A DNA stretch of 64,000 nt from Margaritifera margaritifera (taxonomy: Eukaryota > Mollusca > Bivalvia > Unionida > Margaritiferidae). Location: assembly GCA_029931535.1 (NCBI GenBank), contig JAQPZY010001684.1, forward strand, positions 8,153,501 through 8,217,500. Direction: 5' to 3'. Below are positions 10,710-22,921 of this stretch, piece by piece. How positions within the stretch are numbered: position 1 is the stretch's first letter; each line of letters starts with the position of its first letter. The notes below the pieces were generated by a model. It saw only the letters and a program-made list of their open reading frames with translations. It made no database searches and was not told the DNA's origin. The position numbers and the translations under genes were made by a program.

Positions 10710-13700
10710 CACCAGCTTTGGGCTACAATTGCTACCGGAAGTAACAGTAGACGGTAATACCTGTGACTGTTTACCCAGAGTTGACAGCTACACCTGGCTC
10801 CCTCTGGAAAGTCCTCTATGGCGGATCAGGCGTTCTAGCAGACATGCTCATACGACCGGCTGTGAAGGCAGATGGCAAAAGATGTGTGGACAGCGCAGGG
10901 CATCAGCTCAGACGCAGTAGGAATTGATAGCTATCCACTGCATCCGGACTCGTCGCCAGACGTATCGGCACTGACGTTCCACTATTTTCAGACAGGTCCC
11001 AGAGAGTAATGGTGATTCTGCGCAACTTTCTCTCATTTAAATCCAACTCACGTTCACGTCATGACATCATTCCCCTCCCACAACCAGATACCTTCAAGTC
11101 CTGTGGCGATGTTCCAGCGGCAAAGCAGCAGGTGTGGATACACTGCGAGCTGTAGCTGCAGACCTGTACACAGGCGGCTCAGGGCATAGGGTCGCTTTTC
11201 ATTCAACCGAAGTAGCAGTGTAACTCGGCAGCCCAGTAGGCGACTGAGCAGCCATTTCTTGGATCACACTGTTCACCTCCGCAGCACGAGGAAGGGGTTA
11301 GAGAAGGCGCTCTAAACATTGTCTGCTTCACCTTAATCATACCACGGCTGACGGGGATCACAACTTAGCGGTCGAAAATCTAACAAGAAGACAAAGGTGT
11401 CGCAACTCACCATCGGTGCCTGGAATGTGCGCACACTAATGGAAAGTACGTCAGCAGATAGACCAGAGAGACAAACAGCTCTAGTTGGTAGAGAACTGGC
11501 CAGATTCAACATCCAGAAAACATCCATGAGTGAAACTCGCCTAGCTGAGGAAGGACAACTCAGATTGATGGAGTCAGCTACACATTCTTCTGAAATGGCC
11601 GAAGTAAAAAAGAGCGACGTGAACATGGTGTTGGTTTTGCCATCAAATCACAGTAGTCAGCAAGCTCACAAATCTTCCAAAGGGTGTGAATGACAGACTA
11701 ACGCAGATGAGACTCCCGTTGTCTGGAAGAAGACATGCAACTATCATCAGCGCCTGTGCACCCACCAAGACCAACCCTGATGAGATCAAGGACAAATTTT
11801 ATGAAGACCTGGATTCTTTTATCGCAGAGTACCGAAGGCAGACAAGCATATCATCCTTGGTGACTTCAGTGCTAGAGTCGGCACAGATTGCCAGACATGA
11901 CCAGGTGTTATTGGCAAAAATGGCTTTGGCAAATGCAACAACAACGGACTCCTCCTACTGAGGAAATGCGTTGAACACGACCTCCTAATCACCAATACAG
12001 TCTTCTGCTTGTTAAACCACAATAGGACGTATTGGATACACACATGCTCTAAGCACTGGCATTTTATTGACTACATTGTCAGGAGAAGAGACAGGTAGAA
12101 TCTCCGAGTGACGAAAGTCATGAGAAGTGCAGAATGGTGGACTGACCACAGGTTAATAGTCTATCTGCTCAATATCCAGATTTAACCTAGCAGACGACCA
12201 CAAGGCAAAAAAGTGCCCCAAAAGCTCAATGTTTCCAAATTAAAATAGGAGAGTGTGAAACAGGCATTTGTCGAAGAACTGTGCAGTCTACTGGAAACAA
12301 TTGATGCGAACTCCGAGAATGTCGAAGAAACTGAGCATCCAAAAACCCTCGGTCCCACCACAAGTCAACATCAATATTGGTTCGATAAGAACGATGCTGC
12401 CATACAGTGACTACTCAATGAGAAACATCAGCTACAAATGGCCTGTTAAGAAGACAGCACTTCGTCATCCAAGAAGACAGTCTTCAACAACAATAAGGTG
12501 ACTGCTCAATGCTAACTCAGAGAGTTGCAAGACTCATGGCTGAGCTGAGCAACAAGGCAAATGAGATTTAGTTCTACGCAGACTGGAATGACAGGAAGAA
12601 CTTCTGTGATACCTTGAAGACAATCTATGGGCCATAGTCATCAGGAGCATCTCCAATACTCAGTGCTGACAACACCACACTGCTCACTGACAAAACAAAG
12701 ATACTATAAAGATGAGTAGAACACTTCAACAACATCCTCAATCTACAATCATATATCAGTTAGGAGGCAATTGATCGACTGCCCATAATGGAAATCAACA
12801 TATCACTTGCTGATCCTCCAGTGCTGACTAAAACGGAGAAAGCAATTGACCTGCTGACAAATGGCAAAGCACCTGGAGCGGAACCCTATACCAGCAGAAG
12901 TCTGCAAAACCGGAGGCTCGCACATGGCACAGAAACTGACTGAACTCTTCCAGTCAATCTGGACTCAGAAAACTATACCCCTCGAGTACAAGGATGCATC
13001 AATTGTTCACTTCTGCAAGCGGAAAGGCAACAGGCAATCCTGCGAGAACCATCGAGGCATATCCTTGCTGCCAATAGCCGGCAAAATTCTCGCCAGAATT
13101 CTGGATTTATGTAGCCTTTCCGACTATGAGCCTGTGGTCAGTCCAGCATTCTGCATCGCCTTGTGCACCAGGTTGATCACGGGCTTCTGTCTGGGGGTCA
13201 GTGTGGCTTCCGGAAAGGACGAGGGAACACAGACATGTTGTTTTCAGCTCGTGAACTCCAAGAGAAATGCCAGGAACAAAACTCCAAATTGATTGTACAC
13301 GACATTCATTGCCCTGACAAAAGCCTTTGTCACGGGGGGAGGGGGGGGGGGCTCTGGAAGATCATGGCAAAATTTGGTTCTCAGAGAAATTCATCATAAT
13401 GGTTCATTAATTCTATGATGGCGTGCTCGCTCGTGCCGTGGACGACGGTGAGTCATCTGAACCATTCCCAGTCACCAGAGTCAAGTAAGGCTGTGTTTTG
13501 GCCCCAAGCCTCTTCAGTATCTTCTTCCCTGTCATGCTTACTGATGCCTTCCGTGACTATGACAATGGAATTGACATCAGATGCCGGACTGATGGCAGGC
13601 TTTTCAATCTGAGGAGACTACAGGCAAAGACTAAGTTACAGGAAGTGACTGTTCGTCATCTCTTGTTTGCTGACGACTGTTCCCTGAATGCCAAATCTAA

Positions 13701-14465
13701 ATATGACATGCAACACAGTATGGACTATTTTTCTTCAGCTTGTAACAATTTTGGTCTCACAATCAGTATCAAGAAGACAGAGATGATGCACCAGGAAAAC
13801 CTAACGTAGTGCCTACCATCACAGTAAATGGCCAAACCCTCGTGGCAGTTGACAAGTTCGCCTATCTCGGTACACACTATCACATGTAGTCCACATCGAT
13901 GATGAAACTAATGCCAAAATTGCCAAAGAAAGTGTGGCTTTTGGCAGACTATGCATCAATGTGTTGGAGTGCAGATGCATCAGTCTACAAACAAAACCTA
14001 AGGGCTAAAAACCCTCTGTGTTGCCAACCCTGCTGTATACATGCGAAACTTGGACGGTGTACAGAAGCCATGCCAAGAAGCTGAACCATTTTTGCATGGG
14101 CTGCCTGAGGAAATTGTTGAGGATAAGATGGCATGACACGTTCACTATATGTCAGAAGAGCGACTACCAAAAAAGATCTTCTAAGGTGAGCTGAAGGAGG
14201 GAATGTAATCGCAGGGTTGTCAGAAGAAACGCTTCAAAGATTCCCTAAAGTCATCCTTGAAACATATGAACATTAACCATGAGTTTTGGGAAGATCTCGC
14301 ACAGAATCGCTCCACCTGTCCCAGTTTCATCCATACTGGAGCCACAGACTTTGTACTGAGGAGAATTGCAGACACGGTGCAGAAGCGCGAGCAACGTAAA
14401 TCTCAGAACTGCAGCACATCCTTTATTGATCAAGCAATCCCAAGCGGCATCTCCTGTGCAGTGTG
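10710..14465 (+). mobile_element. Decayed non-LTR retrotransposon (LINE), nearly full length
   Basis: Reading-frame pieces on the plus strand follow the order of an APE-type LINE protein. The endonuclease part is at about 11397-12100 (TIGAWNVRT, SETRLAEEGQ). The reverse transcriptase part is at about 12760-13810 (NHRGISLLPIAGK, QCGFRKGRG, and FADD at 13666-13677). A C-terminal tail runs to about 14430. The frame is broken many times by stops and shifts. The family resembles the RTE/BovB-type elements often mislabelled craniofacial development protein 2. The 5' part (10710-11390) is GC-richer than the window and may be its leader or first ORF remnant. Its right end is set by copy I sequence resuming at about 14466. 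Confidence 0.85.
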
Positions 14466-15108
14466 CATTGAGTTTTTTGTGAAAGTCTTCATTTTACTTT
14501 GCGTGTACAACATCTTCTAGGAACATATATTAAGTAAAATAAGTTTTAATATATGTGTGCATCTTCTTTTGTTTAATAATTCTTCTTGATACATATCTAA
14601 CCGACCCACAATAAAAAGGTTTTGCTTATTGATAACAAATCAATACTGACTTCTTTACTATATAACAAAATACTTCAACTGGATTACTATAAACCTTTTT
14701 TATATAGTTGCCCACAGCGTATATTATGACATCTGTATGCAAATGTGCCACAAACATCCGATATGTTTGTTCTACTCAATGCACTCTGTGTCAGGTCTGG
14801 TTGCATCAAAGTTAGATTTAAAGTATTGTACATTGACGCTGTATTTTGATCAGCGGCTTTTATAATAATTTTATTTTGGTGTCTATAGCTTAACAGGTAT
14901 TGGTAAATTGAAGAGTCCCATGTACTTTCTTTAGAAAAATTTTAAAAGCTTTCCAAACGATGCATACAAACGGTGGAATATTTTTGGTCCCCTACTACAT
15001 TTATTTAATTATCTTAATCCATCAAGTGGAATAATCTATAAATATAACATTGTAATTGATTTAAATGTGACTTTTACTTTGAGGATGTTTTAGTGATTTC
15101 TATTCTAG
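14466..15108 (+). repeat. Segmental duplicate, copy I, intron 3 equivalent
   Basis: It matches 21300-22048 in copy II, starting with 'tttttgtgaaagtcttcatttt' type sequence and continuing to the splice-acceptor-like end 'ttctattctag'. By position it is the intron between the exon 3 and protease exon remnants. No gene is seen in it. Confidence 0.65.
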
Positions 15109-15400
15109 ATTGGATGTGTTCTGTTAACTACAGGGATGGTAATTGGAAGTTTCTGTGACTTCATTGATGACTCTAAAAGGAAAGAAGTAGAAGAGAAGAT
15201 TTAAACGGTAGATTGAGAAAGCTTTGATCAATTTTTATGTGAATATGAAGTTAAGATTTATTGATGTATAAAACTGTTTCGCCAATGGACATATGTTCAG
15301 AATCAGTAACAAAATGTGCCTGGTGTTTTCAGAATGGGATAGTATTGCATATTTCAAGGAATAAGAAAGTGAAGAACCCTTTACCTTTCTCTAAAACAGA
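15109..15400 (+). pseudogene. Protease exon fragment, copy I
   Basis: After the acceptor-like 'tctattctag' the sequence follows the start of the copy II protease exon (22049 onward), with a readable stretch of about 30 residues (LLTTGMVIGS) before a TAA. It stops matching near 15400, before the region of the catalytic residues, so the His, Asp and Ser sites are lost. Confidence 0.55.
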
Positions 15401-18400
15401 GATCTGAATCAATCAACATCTTTTTTCTCACCACCCTGCAGTTAGAATATAAAACAAAACAAGAAAAAAAAAATAACATTCTCTTAAACATATTTTATGC
15501 ATGAGAGTGGATGCTAACTGAAATTAAACGTATTATGTAAGAAAGTTCTGAAAAGCTGTCCGTGGAGGAAAATATTTAATTTCTCTTTATCTTTCCTTAA
15601 ATAGATTAAGATGTAACGTGTCGCGTTAGAATCTAACATATACTGCCTTTAGGATGTCTCCAATGTTAAGCACGCTGTAAAATAAGGTGTTTCTCAAAAT
15701 TCAAGTTTGGTAATCAAATCTGAGTGAATATAAAGCTGTATTCTATCGGACGCTTATTGAACTAATGTACACTCTGCAACAGAGTCCTATACTTGCGTTA
15801 AATATCCTTTTATTTTATTACAATGAACTCCTAGAATTTTACATTTATTACAACCTTAACACAGGAAGCGTATATGAATTAATTTCGATACCTTAGGGAA
15901 CAAAGGAAGCGTTGTCTACATGTTCCTTTCATTTATAGGAAACATGATATGACACAAAAGAGGTAACTGAATTCGTATCATTCGAAATCCCAATGTATGG
16001 TATAATATAACGACGAATAAATAATGTCTGATGTAAACCAGGTGTTGAATATCCTCCACAGAGATATAAGAAATCTTTTAAAAGATGAAGATTCACTCTA
16101 GCCACCTCTGTATGAAAAATTACTATTTTTGTCGTTTCTTATTCTTCTTTTATCAATTTTTGTCCCCATGCTTTATAGTCGGGGATATTTTGATGCCCTC
16201 CAGCTGTATGTATGTTCGTTACTAAATGTCCCCATAAACCACTGGTAGTTATTTGTTCATTTGGTAACTATGCGCAAGTAGGGTATTATTCTTGAACCCC
16301 TCGTCTTGGGTCTGTAAGAAGGGCTTTCAAGTTAATTTTCTAAAAATGCTTATTACAATGGCACTTTAAAATAGTTTGACCAACTTTATATAAACACTCA
16401 AAGCAGGAGGAAACATTATATATGTAACAGATATGGAATTGTGGCTTCTGACTCTTGGTCAGGGGTTGGAGGCACTGGAGATGGGAAATAAAATGTTGCA
16501 GAAAGCGTAGGGATCGTAGTAGCTCGAGTTTACGTTTGGTATATTGTTTTAAGCTGAAACCATTTATTGGCTGAAGTTATTTTCTTACATGTAATCCATA
16601 AGTAGGTATTTGCTGCTCAGATATACAGCTATGGATCTTATACGGATTGGAGTGTAACCTTGGAGAAATATTTATCAGTAAGATTTAATAATAATAATGA
16701 AACTAACACTTCTGTATCGCGCAGCTCTAGGTTTAATTTGTACGGACTTTTATCTCCACATCGACTGAAGAGTCAGTATTGGTAAAATATCATATAATCT
16801 TTAGACATGCACATCTTAATGGTAGTTCTGGCTAATATTGTCCTCTGTGTTGTTATCAATGTACTTCTCTAACAATCTATTTCTTTAAATAAGCTATTTG
16901 ACAACTGTACTGAGTAAATTAGTCTTAAAAGTTGTTCGTGTGCGTTTCAGCTTTTCCACTAAAATAATAAAATCCCATCCGCGTAATAAGCATTGAAAAT
17001 AATTAGAAGACAATGAAATTAGGAGGCTATCTTTGCCAGTGGGAGGATATTGTAACCATTTGTCTCATTTGCGAAAAGATTTAATCTTGCCGTTTAACTT
17101 GCTTATTATTTTGAATCTCCCACTAGCATTTTATATCTGACTTTCATCCCTTTAACGATCAAATGCAGGATAATATTGGCGTTTTAATTTGGTACGTTTT
17201 ATTGTTTTCCTATATACTATTTGCATCCTGTCTTCTTCTTCTTCTATTCTATTTTACCAGAGGTATTTTTAAGTCCACTCTAGTAGCACCAGCACAAGAC
17301 TGCTAGTTGGGAATGGAGCTTTAAAACATGTAAAACGTATAAATCTATATTGTGATTTCTCACATTATTTTTAAATGTATATCATTGAATTGCGTTTTAT
17401 TTTGCGAATAGAACATAGTGCCAAAACACAAGCTAAGTGTGTATGTATACTTTTCTCCATTTTTGGAATAATCCAGAGAAGAACTGTGGCTGGATTGTTA
17501 GTGCGTAGTAAAATGTATACGTCAAAAATCTAACGCTATATTTGCGATACGGGCTATGCCGAAAATACTGTTTTCATAAAACAGTTTGTATTATAATCAG
17601 GTATTCAATGAATAATAACTAGACTACCCCATTGGGTTCACAACACAGTTCTGAATGTAAATCCTACCCATAGCACAGTATTTTTGTTACACAAACATAC
17701 AAGCTAGCGTTCGTGGAATATAAAAAAATAAACCAAAATGATCAACTAGCGACAGATTAAATTTGCAGCATACATCCCTACCTACTTACCTACCTACCAA
17801 CACACATACACACATACATAAATTTTCCATAAAGATGAGGTGAGGAGGAGGGGAGGCAGTTGTAGTAGCGCCAATAAGATGAAATAAAATGTACTCGTGC
17901 AGGCGTCTTTTGTTGGACACTGATTTTTTTTTAAAAATTGTAAGGCGCGAGTAAAAGACATGACGGCTAATGTCAGAAAAAAAAACCAGCTTATCCATAA
18001 TGTTAGCCGGTACCTTCTCTGAACTTAATACAATTACTATTTACAATACATGCAGCACTTGTTTACCACTATAAACTTAAAATTGAAATATATGGTAAGT
18101 AATGTTATCAAAATACAACTTTGATCAGTACTTAAACATACATAAACATACATAAAATCAGAAGTTGGAGGATTCAAGGGACTGGCAGATAACATATCAT
18201 CGACACACGCTCTGCAATTAGTCAAAACCATAGCACACTAGCTTAAACTAATATCCACCATCCATATTTTGCGATTTAACCACATTTAAAATCAAGTTCA
18301 TCAATCCTGGAAGTGTACAAAGTACAACAAATTTAAATGATTAAACCTAGGGACGGGCATATTGAGGGAAACATTCTTTAAATGGTGAGTGTCTTCCAAG

Positions 18401-18950
18401 GAATGTGGTTAATTACTTTATAGCTTTCTATTCAGATATGAACATATCTCTTACGTATTCTCGTCTATCTCCTGAATTCTGAGATCAAAATATTGCTGCA
18501 AAGTTTAAGAGAATTTTAATCAATGTTACAAAGGACATGCTAGAAGTGAATCTTTTATGTTATATAATTTGAGCAATTTTAACCTATTTTCTATCTTTTT
18601 TACAGAGGGTTATTTAAAATTGTCATACTGAGTGAGATCAGGCCACATTCAGTTAAGCACGTGACATTTCATCCGTCGAATTTACCTGCACAATTTTCGA
18701 TCACCGGAATTTTGGTTTATTGACCAAAGATTTCATTCTTATTCTTTAACAAATATAAATATAAGAAACCTTTTCCTAACTTCTGGTCCAGTCCTTTCCA
18801 TGCAATGTCACGTGATAATTTTGATTGCTTGTGTGCATGTTATCTTACTTAACATATATTGCCATAACATACTTTCGACTGTTCCCTTAAGTAGTATCAA
18901 CTCTTCAACCATTCGTCTCTCGATATTTATTTGCTGGCTCATATATTTTG
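15400..18950. other. No gene seen
   Basis: AT-rich DNA without a convincing open frame or splice-site pair on either strand. It holds a dispersed-repeat copy at 16150-16340 (partner of 9180-9365), and a short block near 16430-16500 that resembles part of 58150-58260. Confidence 0.5.
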
Positions 18951-19092
18951 CGGACACAGTGGAAGTTCCGCTGGTAGAAAGTCGAACTCGTAATCGAAGG
19001 GTCGTCGATTCGATATCGGCTGAGTGATAAATAAAGTGCTGAAAGTACCATTAAAATCCAACCAACCAACCAACCAACCAACCAACCAACTA
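18950..19092 (+). mobile_element. Diverged tRNA-headed SINE with (AACC)n tail
   Basis: The words 'ctggtagaaagtcgaactcg', 'taatcgaagg' and 'gattcgatatcgg' match the head of the SINEs at 10505 and 53629 with several changes. The unit ends in 'taaaatcc' and a run of AACC repeats (about 19058-19090), a common SINE tail form. Confidence 0.65.
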
Positions 19093-19249
19093 TCATATAT
19101 TTTTATTTCCCTAAACATGATTATCTAAACAGCAGAAGAATTGGAAACAAATTCACGAATCTGTTAATGTCTGCATATTTTTCAAGTTCATGCATGTATT
19201 TCAGCAATCTATACAGTCTCATTATCTGCATAAATACAAATTTAAGCTA

Positions 19250-19520
19250 GTAAGAGAGACGGACAAACATACAGATAGATTAGTGGGAAGTATTTATGAG
19301 GAATAAACTATGGGATCAAGTGGGTCAACATAATATGAAAAAGATCATATCAGTTTATCTATGAAATGTTCCTTTTAGTCTTGACCAATTCTAGTGGAAA
19401 TGACGCGATTGTATAACCCTATACATTTTCAAAGGACTCTGGTATATAATATTGTTTTTAAAGTTGACATAATAGAGTAAAGTTTGCCGCGTGTTCAAAA
19501 CTAAGCATCTGAGTTCAGGT
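19250..19520 (+). repeat. Segmental duplicate, copy II, left edge
   Basis: It matches 690-960 in copy I and 58910-59140 in copy IV, sharing 'agtgggaagtatttatgag', 'gaccaattctagtggaaatg' and 'tataaccctatacattttc'. Copy II passes from here to the exon 2 remnant within 300 bases, so it lacks about 8 kb present in copy I. Confidence 0.7.
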
Positions 19521-19524
19521 ATGC

Positions 19525-19640
19525 ACATAAATCTGCGGGTTACGGCACCCATCGCCTTACCTGTAAGCATCAACCCTATTCTATCTCGACTTTATAGGGG
19601 ATGGTGCTTTAATTCAAGGCTATCCGGGTTCGAACCTCCG
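19525..19640 (-). mobile_element. Degraded tRNA-like SINE remnant
   Basis: The word 'cctgtaagcatcaaccc' resembles 'cctgtacgcatcaaccccc' in the better preserved Leu-like element at 40190-40325, in the same orientation. A B-box-like 'gggttcgaacc' at about 19627 reads on the other strand, so the structure is unclear. Confidence 0.35.
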
Positions 19641-19779
19641 TAAAGTACGAACTAAAATTCTCTAACCTGTATGACCATATTATTTATTTTCGTATGTATA
19701 TATTAATAATCATCAAAGATAATATAATCAGTGCCAATTCATTTTAAGTAGTACACTTAATTTTATCTTCATCTTTCAG

Positions 19780-20070
19780 ATAATCTTCCTAATGGACTCT
19801 GAAATGACTATGATCTACCATCTTTGAACAAATGCATTTGATCTGTGATATTGTCTTGCCGTCTGGAAATCCGAGTGCTTGGACCAGGGAACACAAAAAT
19901 CAATTTACAGCAGCTTTTGAAAGATCACAAAGAATATGAAAAGGATGAAGGGAGACACATTTTGTTCTTGGCTGATACCGAAGGATTGAATGACAGTAAA
20001 GCAAAGATGAATATATGATTGTCATCTATACCATGGGTTCATTGGACATTTCAAAGATTCGAACGCTATA
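19780..20070 (+). pseudogene. Exon 2 remnant, copy II
   Basis: It starts after 'cttcatctttcag' with the phase of the intact exon 2 and reads LPNGL before a TGA. A later frame gives a long readable stretch (VLGPGNTKINLQQLL, then HILFLADTEG) that is the clearest version of this exon in the plus-strand copies. Part of it can be lined up with the intact exon 2 at 41474-41209. Stops and shifts show that it is dead. Confidence 0.6.
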
Positions 20071-20344
20071 TCATTTACAAGTACCGATAACGATTATTTA
20101 ATGACTTTTGATTCAGACTTTTTCATATAATTCAAGGTTTTTATGTAACATCTCAAGTATATTTATTCATGAAGTTAGATATGTATATCTATAAATCTAT
20201 TCATTGAGAACATTTTAAGCAATTAGGGGAAAATATTCCTCTTTACAATTGTTTAGTAAACTGTCACAACTGTTAACAAAATATATAATGGGCATTAACA
20301 TATCCAGTATAAATGAACATTTATTTATAGTTCAGCGCTCTTGT

Positions 20345-21281
20345 TTTGCAATTTGAAGGTTGAGAGAGACCACAGTGGCTCAAAAACCGTTTTAAATGTT
20401 GCAATGTTACATTTTTCATCAGATACAGAAAGAGTGACAAGAAAGATGATATGTGAGCTCATTCGCATAATATGAGAAAGATCGTTATTTTATTTTAAAG
20501 CGAACGAGACGCCTTATCTACTGCATTGAGTAGGATTTTCGAGGAAATGTTGCGTAAAGGCATTTGTCCACATTGAAACTTATATTTTTAATGTCACAAA
20601 TTTTTCCAATCTGCGAAGTAAAATGTCAGTTACATTAGATGAATTGTTCGGCGACTTTAGGATGTCCATATAGCGTATGCTGAAACATGAAGATCTTTTT
20701 TAAATTTACCTCTAGAAAGCAAACAGTGATGAAGGACTGGTCATATCTTATTTTGTACTCTGCTTAGAAGATCGTGCTGCAATTCTGCACTCCTTTAAAC
20801 TAGTCCCGATATTTAAGATACCAGGACCCGTCATTCATTCTTTCATGTACACTAGCAAGTTAAAAGAGGAAACTAAAGATACTTTACTGAACCTAAATGA
20901 CCTAGAAGTCCTTCTGGAAAGCCGCTGCAAAGATAACCAAACCAAACCAACAGAAAAAGAGGGTTTTAATGGAAAATCGAGTCAATCAAAAATGAAGGCA
21001 ACCCCAACAGAAAGACAGCAGCAAATGCCAAATGTGGAGGCCTTTGTAAAAAAAAAAAAAAACAAAGGAGCCAAAAACATAAGAACTACCAAGAGTGCAC
21101 AACCAACCATACAGACTTTGAAAAGATTACATTTTGAGCTGGAAGGAATCTTGCAGGAGAGAAGTATACATCTCTGTACAGACAGATAATTAAGCAAGGA
21201 GTGGGATTCGAGCTGTCTTCCAACAATTTCTGGAAAGTGAAAAGATTCCTATGAAAGATGGAGGCAAGCCCTACACAAAAA
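20345..21281 (+). pseudogene. Exon 3 (helical domain) remnant, copy II
   Basis: It matches copy III 53990-54560 in its first half (for example 'accgtatctactgcactgag' there against 'gccttatctactgcattgag' here). An open stretch from 20845 to 21187 is rich in Lys, Gln and Thr, and the region ends at a strong donor (AAAAA then GTAAGTGG at 21282). Several stops interrupt the earlier part. By position it corresponds to the intact exon 3 at 39530-38668, and the protein similarity to that exon is weak but length-matched. Confidence 0.55.
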
Positions 21282-22048
21282 GTAAGTGGAAATAGTCCGT
21301 GCACTATTTTATGTTTCTTTGTGAAGTTCTTAATTTTCCTTCGCATGTACAACCAATTCTAGCATATAAGTTAAGTAATATAACTTTATAATGATGTGTG
21401 CATCTTCTCTTGAATAATGTATTTGATGCAAATCTAACATACACACAAAATAAAGTTTGACTTATTGGTAGCAAATAAATATCGACTTCTTTATTATATA
21501 ATACAACATTTTGACTAGATTCTTATAATACAAATTATATATTGGTGTCCTTTAAGAAAATTTGCAATAGCATTGTTCAATTTATATGGCAACAAATTTA
21601 AGCACTTGATATAACAAAATATTTTCGGCACTTGTTGGGATTAAAATTTACCAAAGGGGTGTATTTTTGTCCAACTATCCACAGCATATATATAATCTCT
21701 GTGTGCAAATTAGTCAGAAACGCCCGATATATTTGTTCTATCAAATGCATTTTGCAACTGGTCTGGTTGAATCAATGTTGGAATTTGTGTTTTACTTTGA
21801 CTCTGCAATATTTGATAATTAGACTCAACAATCTTTCTGTTTGGGTTTTCACAGGTTGTGGTAATTATACAAGTCCAATGTCCTTTCTTTAGAGACATAG
21901 TGTTGTTAGAGAACGGTAAAATAAATTCATCTCAAGCTTCAATAGATTAATTATCTCAGTCAATCGAATGCCATCGCCGATACTAATATAATTTTAATTG
22001 ATTTAAATCTGACTTTTTATCAGAATGTTTGGGTTGTTTCTTTTCCAG

Positions 22049-22921
22049 GTTGAAGGATGTTCAGTTAACAACGGGGACGGTATTTGGAACAAATTTTGTG
22101 TCTTCACAGATGACCATAACATGAAGGTATCAGAAGAGAATATCAAACAGAAGATTAAGAAGGTTTTGTCCAAGTTCCCATATGAATACAAAATAAATAT
22201 CACTGAATGCGCAACAAAACGTGCTTGGCGTTTTCAAAATGGGCATGTATTTCAGATCTCAAAAAATGAGAGGAGCGATAGGACTTTTTGTTAAAGAGAG
22301 GAATGAACAGAGCAACCTTTGCTTTGTCACCAGCGCGCACTTAGTTCCCAATCGATGGCAGTAAGTACAGGAGGAAGTAACTTGGTTAATCTAGGCAAAT
22401 CAAGAGTAGTCATACCAGCGGATGAAGACTTGATTGATATTACAGCTGTTGAAGTTTTGGAAACAAAGAGGCATACATGTTCATCAGAAATCAAAGACGA
22501 ACAAAGTCATATTGTTAGAGTAAGGGTTTTTGATACCAGAGAGGAATTTGACAGGCTTCTGCGCAAAGAAGTCTAAAAAAAGAGAGCTCAGACTTTTGTG
22601 ACGTGTGGGATAATTTCATCCCTATGTGCTCCAAAATCACCTTTATTTAAGTCCCATTGCAGGTTCGCAGTCAAGATTTGCAGAAGGGGACAGTGGGGCT
22701 ATTGTGTGTTTTAATACCCCAAATAGAGAGACATGTTTGCTGTCAATGATAATGGGACAATATATTGGTTGTCCAAAAATAGTTGTAGACAGTGAAACTA
22801 TGAATATGAGCTTACCTGACGTTCAGAAGGGTGCAGAGGGTGGAAAGGGACAATCACCAGACGAGAAACTAATTTTTACGACATTACTGTGCACGGGACT
22901 TGAAGAGTTGAAAATGAAATA
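22049..22921 (+). pseudogene. PA-clan protease exon remnant, copy II
   Basis: It follows 'tttcttttccag' and parallels the intact protease exon at 37934-37013 throughout. Pieces in different frames give the His site (FVTSAHL), the Asp site (DEDLIDITAVEV) and the Ser site (AEGDSGAIV), so all three catalytic positions can still be read. At least three frame changes and a stop at about 22574 break it, and the Gly-Thr-Thr motif is degraded. The last part (22797-22921) is also preserved at 54590-54715 in copy III. Confidence 0.75.

Noticed and set aside
11333..11626. Minus-strand frame within the LINE
   Set aside because: It is antisense to the LINE endonuclease region, whose plus-strand motifs are clear.
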